A stretch of 6,831 nucleotides of DNA from positions 273 through 7,103 of the forward strand of contig DCCL01000247.1 of the NCBI GenBank assembly GCA_002313795.1, given 5' to 3'. The stretch is from Faecalibacterium prausnitzii. GTDB taxonomy: Bacteria > Bacillota > Clostridia > Oscillospirales > Ruminococcaceae. Positions 5,107 through 6,831 of this stretch are shown piece after piece (position 1 is the stretch's first letter; every line of letters starts with the position of its first letter). The notes beneath the pieces were generated by a model. That model ran no database searches. It was not told the DNA's origin and saw only the letters and a program-made list of their open reading frames with translations. The position numbers and the translations under genes are program-made.

Positions 5107-5163
5107 AAAAAAACATCCGCAGCGGCCCCGGCCCTGTCACGGAGGGAGGGAACCGCTGCGGAT
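5107..5163 (-). terminator. Terminator downstream of the metal ATPase gene
   Basis: An 11-bp perfect stem (5115-5125 with 5153-5163) encloses a 27-base loop that itself holds short CCC/GGG pairings. On the minus strand it is followed by GTTTTTTT (T7 at 5107-5113), a strong intrinsic terminator for the ATPase gene, which stops about 125 bases upstream of it. The plus strand has only ATTTTCTT after the stem. It also insulates azlCD from read-through. Confidence 0.87.
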
Positions 5164-5240
5164 ATTTTCTTGTTTTGCGGAATGCCGGGACCTATCGCAA
5201 ATCAGGGAATCCGTGCAGCATCGGAACAGCATCGTGCGAG

Positions 5241-5284
5241 ATGCAGTTCAACATTGCTGCGGCTGCATGAAAAAGTTGAATTGC
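5241..5284 (-). repeat. Overlapping inverted repeats in the ATPase 3' untranslated region
   Basis: Immediately after the ATPase stop codon, 5243-5252 can pair with 5275-5284 over 10 positions (one G-T on the plus strand, A-C on the transcribed strand). A second arm, ATGCAG (5241-5246), is complementary to CTGCAT (5263-5268). The two pairings share bases 5243-5246 and cross each other, so they are alternatives or a pseudoknot. A short GCATC/GATGC dyad (5229-5244) and two copies of CAGCATCG (5216-5223, 5227-5234) lie beside them. No coding frame with a ribosome site was seen in 5164-5286. Confidence 0.45.
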
Positions 5285-5286
5285 TA

Positions 5287-6831
5287 TTAACCCAGCTTAT
5301 CTTTCTTCACGAGGTCTTTGGTATAGAGGGCGCGGGTAGCGTTGAGGACGGCGATGACCATAACGCCCACGTCCGCGAAGATAGCGGCCCACATGTTGGC
5401 GATGCCCAATGCACCGAGGACGAGGCAGGCAGCTTTGACGACCAGAGCAAACACGATATTCTGGTAGACGATGCGCTTGGTGCGGCGGGCAATGCGCATG
5501 GCAAGTGCGATCTTGGCCGGGTCGTCATCCATCAGGACCACGTCGGCGGCCTCGATGGCGGCGTCAGAGCCCAGAGCACCCATCGCGATGCCGATATCGG
5601 CGCGGGAGAGGACAGGGGCATCGTTGATGCCGTCGCCCACGAAGGCCAGATTCTCCTTGGGGTGCTTTGCGGCCAGCAGGGATTCGATCTGGTCCACCTT
5701 GTCACCGGGCAGCAGGCCGGCATGGTATTCATCCAGGCCCAGCTGCGCCGACACAGCCTTTGCCACCGGCTCTGCGTCGCCGGTGAGCATGACGGTCTTC
5801 CGGACGCCCGCCTGCTTCAGGCCCTTGATGGCCTGTGCGCTGTGGGGCTTCACCACGTCAGAGATGAGCAGGTAGCCTGCATACTTGCCGTCGATGGCCA
5901 CATGGACGATGGTGCCGGTCTGCGGCACATCGGGGACCGTCAGGCCAAGCTTCTGCATCAGGCGGGCATTGCCGGCAGCCACCGGTTTGCCATCCACCTT
6001 GGCGGTGACGCCATGGCCGCCCAGCTCCTCCACGTCGGTGACGCGGGCAGCATCGATATCCTTGCCGTAAGTGGCTTTGATGCTCAGAGAAATGGGGTGC
6101 TTGGACCAGCTCTCAGCCAGTGCAGCGGCCTCCACAAGGGCGTCTTTTTCCACGCCGTCAGCAGGGACGATATCCACCACCTTGAAGGTGCCCTGGGTCA
6201 GGGTGCCAGTCTTGTCAAAGACCACCACGCCGGTGTTTGCCAGCTCTTCCAGATAGGTAGAACCCTTGACCAGGATGCCGCAGGCGGACGCGCCGCCGAT
6301 TCCTCCGAAGAAGCTCAGGGGGATGGAGATGACCAGTGCGCAGGGGCAGCTGATGACCAGGAAGGTGAGGGCGCGGTAGATCCAGTCACCGAAGCGGGCA
6401 GGCTGGCCCATGAGCATCAGGACGATAGGCGGCAGGAAAGCCAGCGCCAGCGCACCGTAGCAGACTGCAGGGGTATACACCCGGGCAAAGCGGGTGATAA
6501 AGTTCTCAGCCCGGGCCTTTTTCATACTGGAATTTTCCACAAGGTCGAGGATCTTGGAGACGGTGGATTCGCCGAACTCCTTGGTGGTCTTCACTTTCAA
6601 CAGGCCGCTCATATTCACGCAGCCGCTGATGACCTCATCGCCGGGCTGGACATCCCGGGGCAGGCTCTCGCCGGTGAGGGCAGCGGTATTGAGGGTAGAA
6701 GAGCCCTCCACGATAACGCCGTCGATGGGGACCCGCTCGCCGGGCTGCACCACGATGGTGGTGCCCACCTCGACCTCATCCGGGTCTACCTGTTCCAGTT
6801 TGCCGTCCTCGCCCTCGATGTTGGCGTAGTC
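5287..6831 (-). CDS. P1B-type heavy-metal-transporting ATPase, probably Zn2+/Cd2+ class (5' partial)
   Basis: 514 residues are visible; the frame stays open to the window edge, so the N-terminus (metal-binding domain and first membrane helices) is missing. The first visible residues are DYANIEGEDGKLEQVDPDEV. In order there follow the actuator-domain TGES (about 53-56), the membrane metal site CPC in ISCPCALVIS (162-164), the phosphorylated Asp in DKTGTLT (D206), the soft-metal HP motif SKHP (245-246), VMLTGD, GDGINDAP (399-406), and a last helix pair with FALVVK (K466) and FADVG (D487). The CPC with late Lys and DxG pattern is that of CadA/ZntA exporters (P1B-2) rather than copper pumps. It would expel Zn, Cd or Pb using ATP. 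No ArsR-type regulator is visible in the window; it could lie upstream beyond the edge. Confidence 0.95.
   Translation of the reverse strand, partial: DYANIEGEDGKLEQVDPDEVEVGTTIVVQPGERVPIDGVIVEGSSTLNTAALTGESLPRDVQPGDEVISGCVNMSGLLKVKTTKEFGESTVSKILDLVENSSMKKARAENFITRFARVYTPAVCYGALALAFLPPIVLMLMGQPARFGDWIYRALTFLVISCPCALVISIPLSFFGGIGGASACGILVKGSTYLEELANTGVVVFDKTGTLTQGTFKVVDIVPADGVEKDALVEAAALAESWSKHPISLSIKATYGKDIDAARVTDVEELGGHGVTAKVDGKPVAAGNARLMQKLGLTVPDVPQTGTIVHVAIDGKYAGYLLISDVVKPHSAQAIKGLKQAGVRKTVMLTGDAEPVAKAVSAQLGLDEYHAGLLPGDKVDQIESLLAAKHPKENLAFVGDGINDAPVLSRADIGIAMGALGSDAAIEAADVVLMDDDPAKIALAMRIARRTKRIVYQNIVFALVVKAACLVLGALGIANMWAAIFADVGVMVIAVLNATRALYTKDLVKKDKLG

Noticed and set aside
5073..5290. 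Short plus-strand frames between azlC and the ATPase
   Set aside because: They run through the terminator hairpin, lack ribosome sites, and have no family-like features.
5287..6768. ATPase gene starting at a GTG near 6768
   Set aside because: The frame continues without a stop to base 6831 and encodes actuator-domain residues typical of the family (YANIEGEDGKLEQVDPDEVEV). That GTG is an internal Val and the gene is truncated by the window edge.

Overview
The window looks like chromosomal DNA from a high-GC member of the Clostridia, most plausibly a gut Oscillospiraceae such as Faecalibacterium. That assignment is inferred from GC-rich coding with strong AAGGAGG-type ribosome sites, SigA-like promoters, compact intrinsic terminators and Firmicutes-type versions of the proteins. 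No RNA genes, insertion sequences or CRISPR arrays were seen.

Layout. (1) 1-342, plus strand: the Ala/Glu/Pro-rich C-terminal tail of a protein that begins outside the window, closed by a strong hairpin terminator. (2) 423-990: a small divergent module. On the minus strand is a 65-residue peptide that is almost purely a glycine zipper; on the plus strand is an 82-residue Xre-type helix-turn-helix protein. Between them lie two near-identical 16-bp inverted-repeat operators, each placed in the -35/-10 spacer of one of the two outward-facing promoters. (3) 1038-2612, minus strand: a two-gene operon with a thioredoxin-reductase-like flavoprotein first and a cysteine-rich Crp/Fnr-family regulator second, 6 bp apart. 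This looks like a redox-sensing and redox-handling pair. (4) 2900-3910, plus strand: a cytoplasmic type I L-asparaginase with its own extended -10 promoter and terminator. (5) 3952-5027, minus strand: azlC-azlD, a two-subunit branched-chain amino acid exporter with a 4-bp ATGA overlap. (6) 5287-6831, minus strand: the C-terminal two thirds or so of a P1B-type heavy-metal ATPase with Zn/Cd-class signatures, cut by the window end, with a structured 3' region and terminator.

Most of the transcription units face each other and share bidirectional terminators (xre/Crp-Fnr, ansA/azlD). Metabolic genes (asparagine breakdown, branched-chain amino acid export) sit beside stress functions (redox regulator and reductase, metal efflux).

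The least conventional element is the glycine-zipper peptide with its private Xre repressor and mirrored operator pair. It resembles a self-contained, tightly repressed unit for a membrane-active or self-assembling peptide, but no function can be read from sequence alone. Second is the reductase, which keeps the CxxC and FAD motifs of thioredoxin reductase but lacks the usual NADPH phosphate-binding motif.
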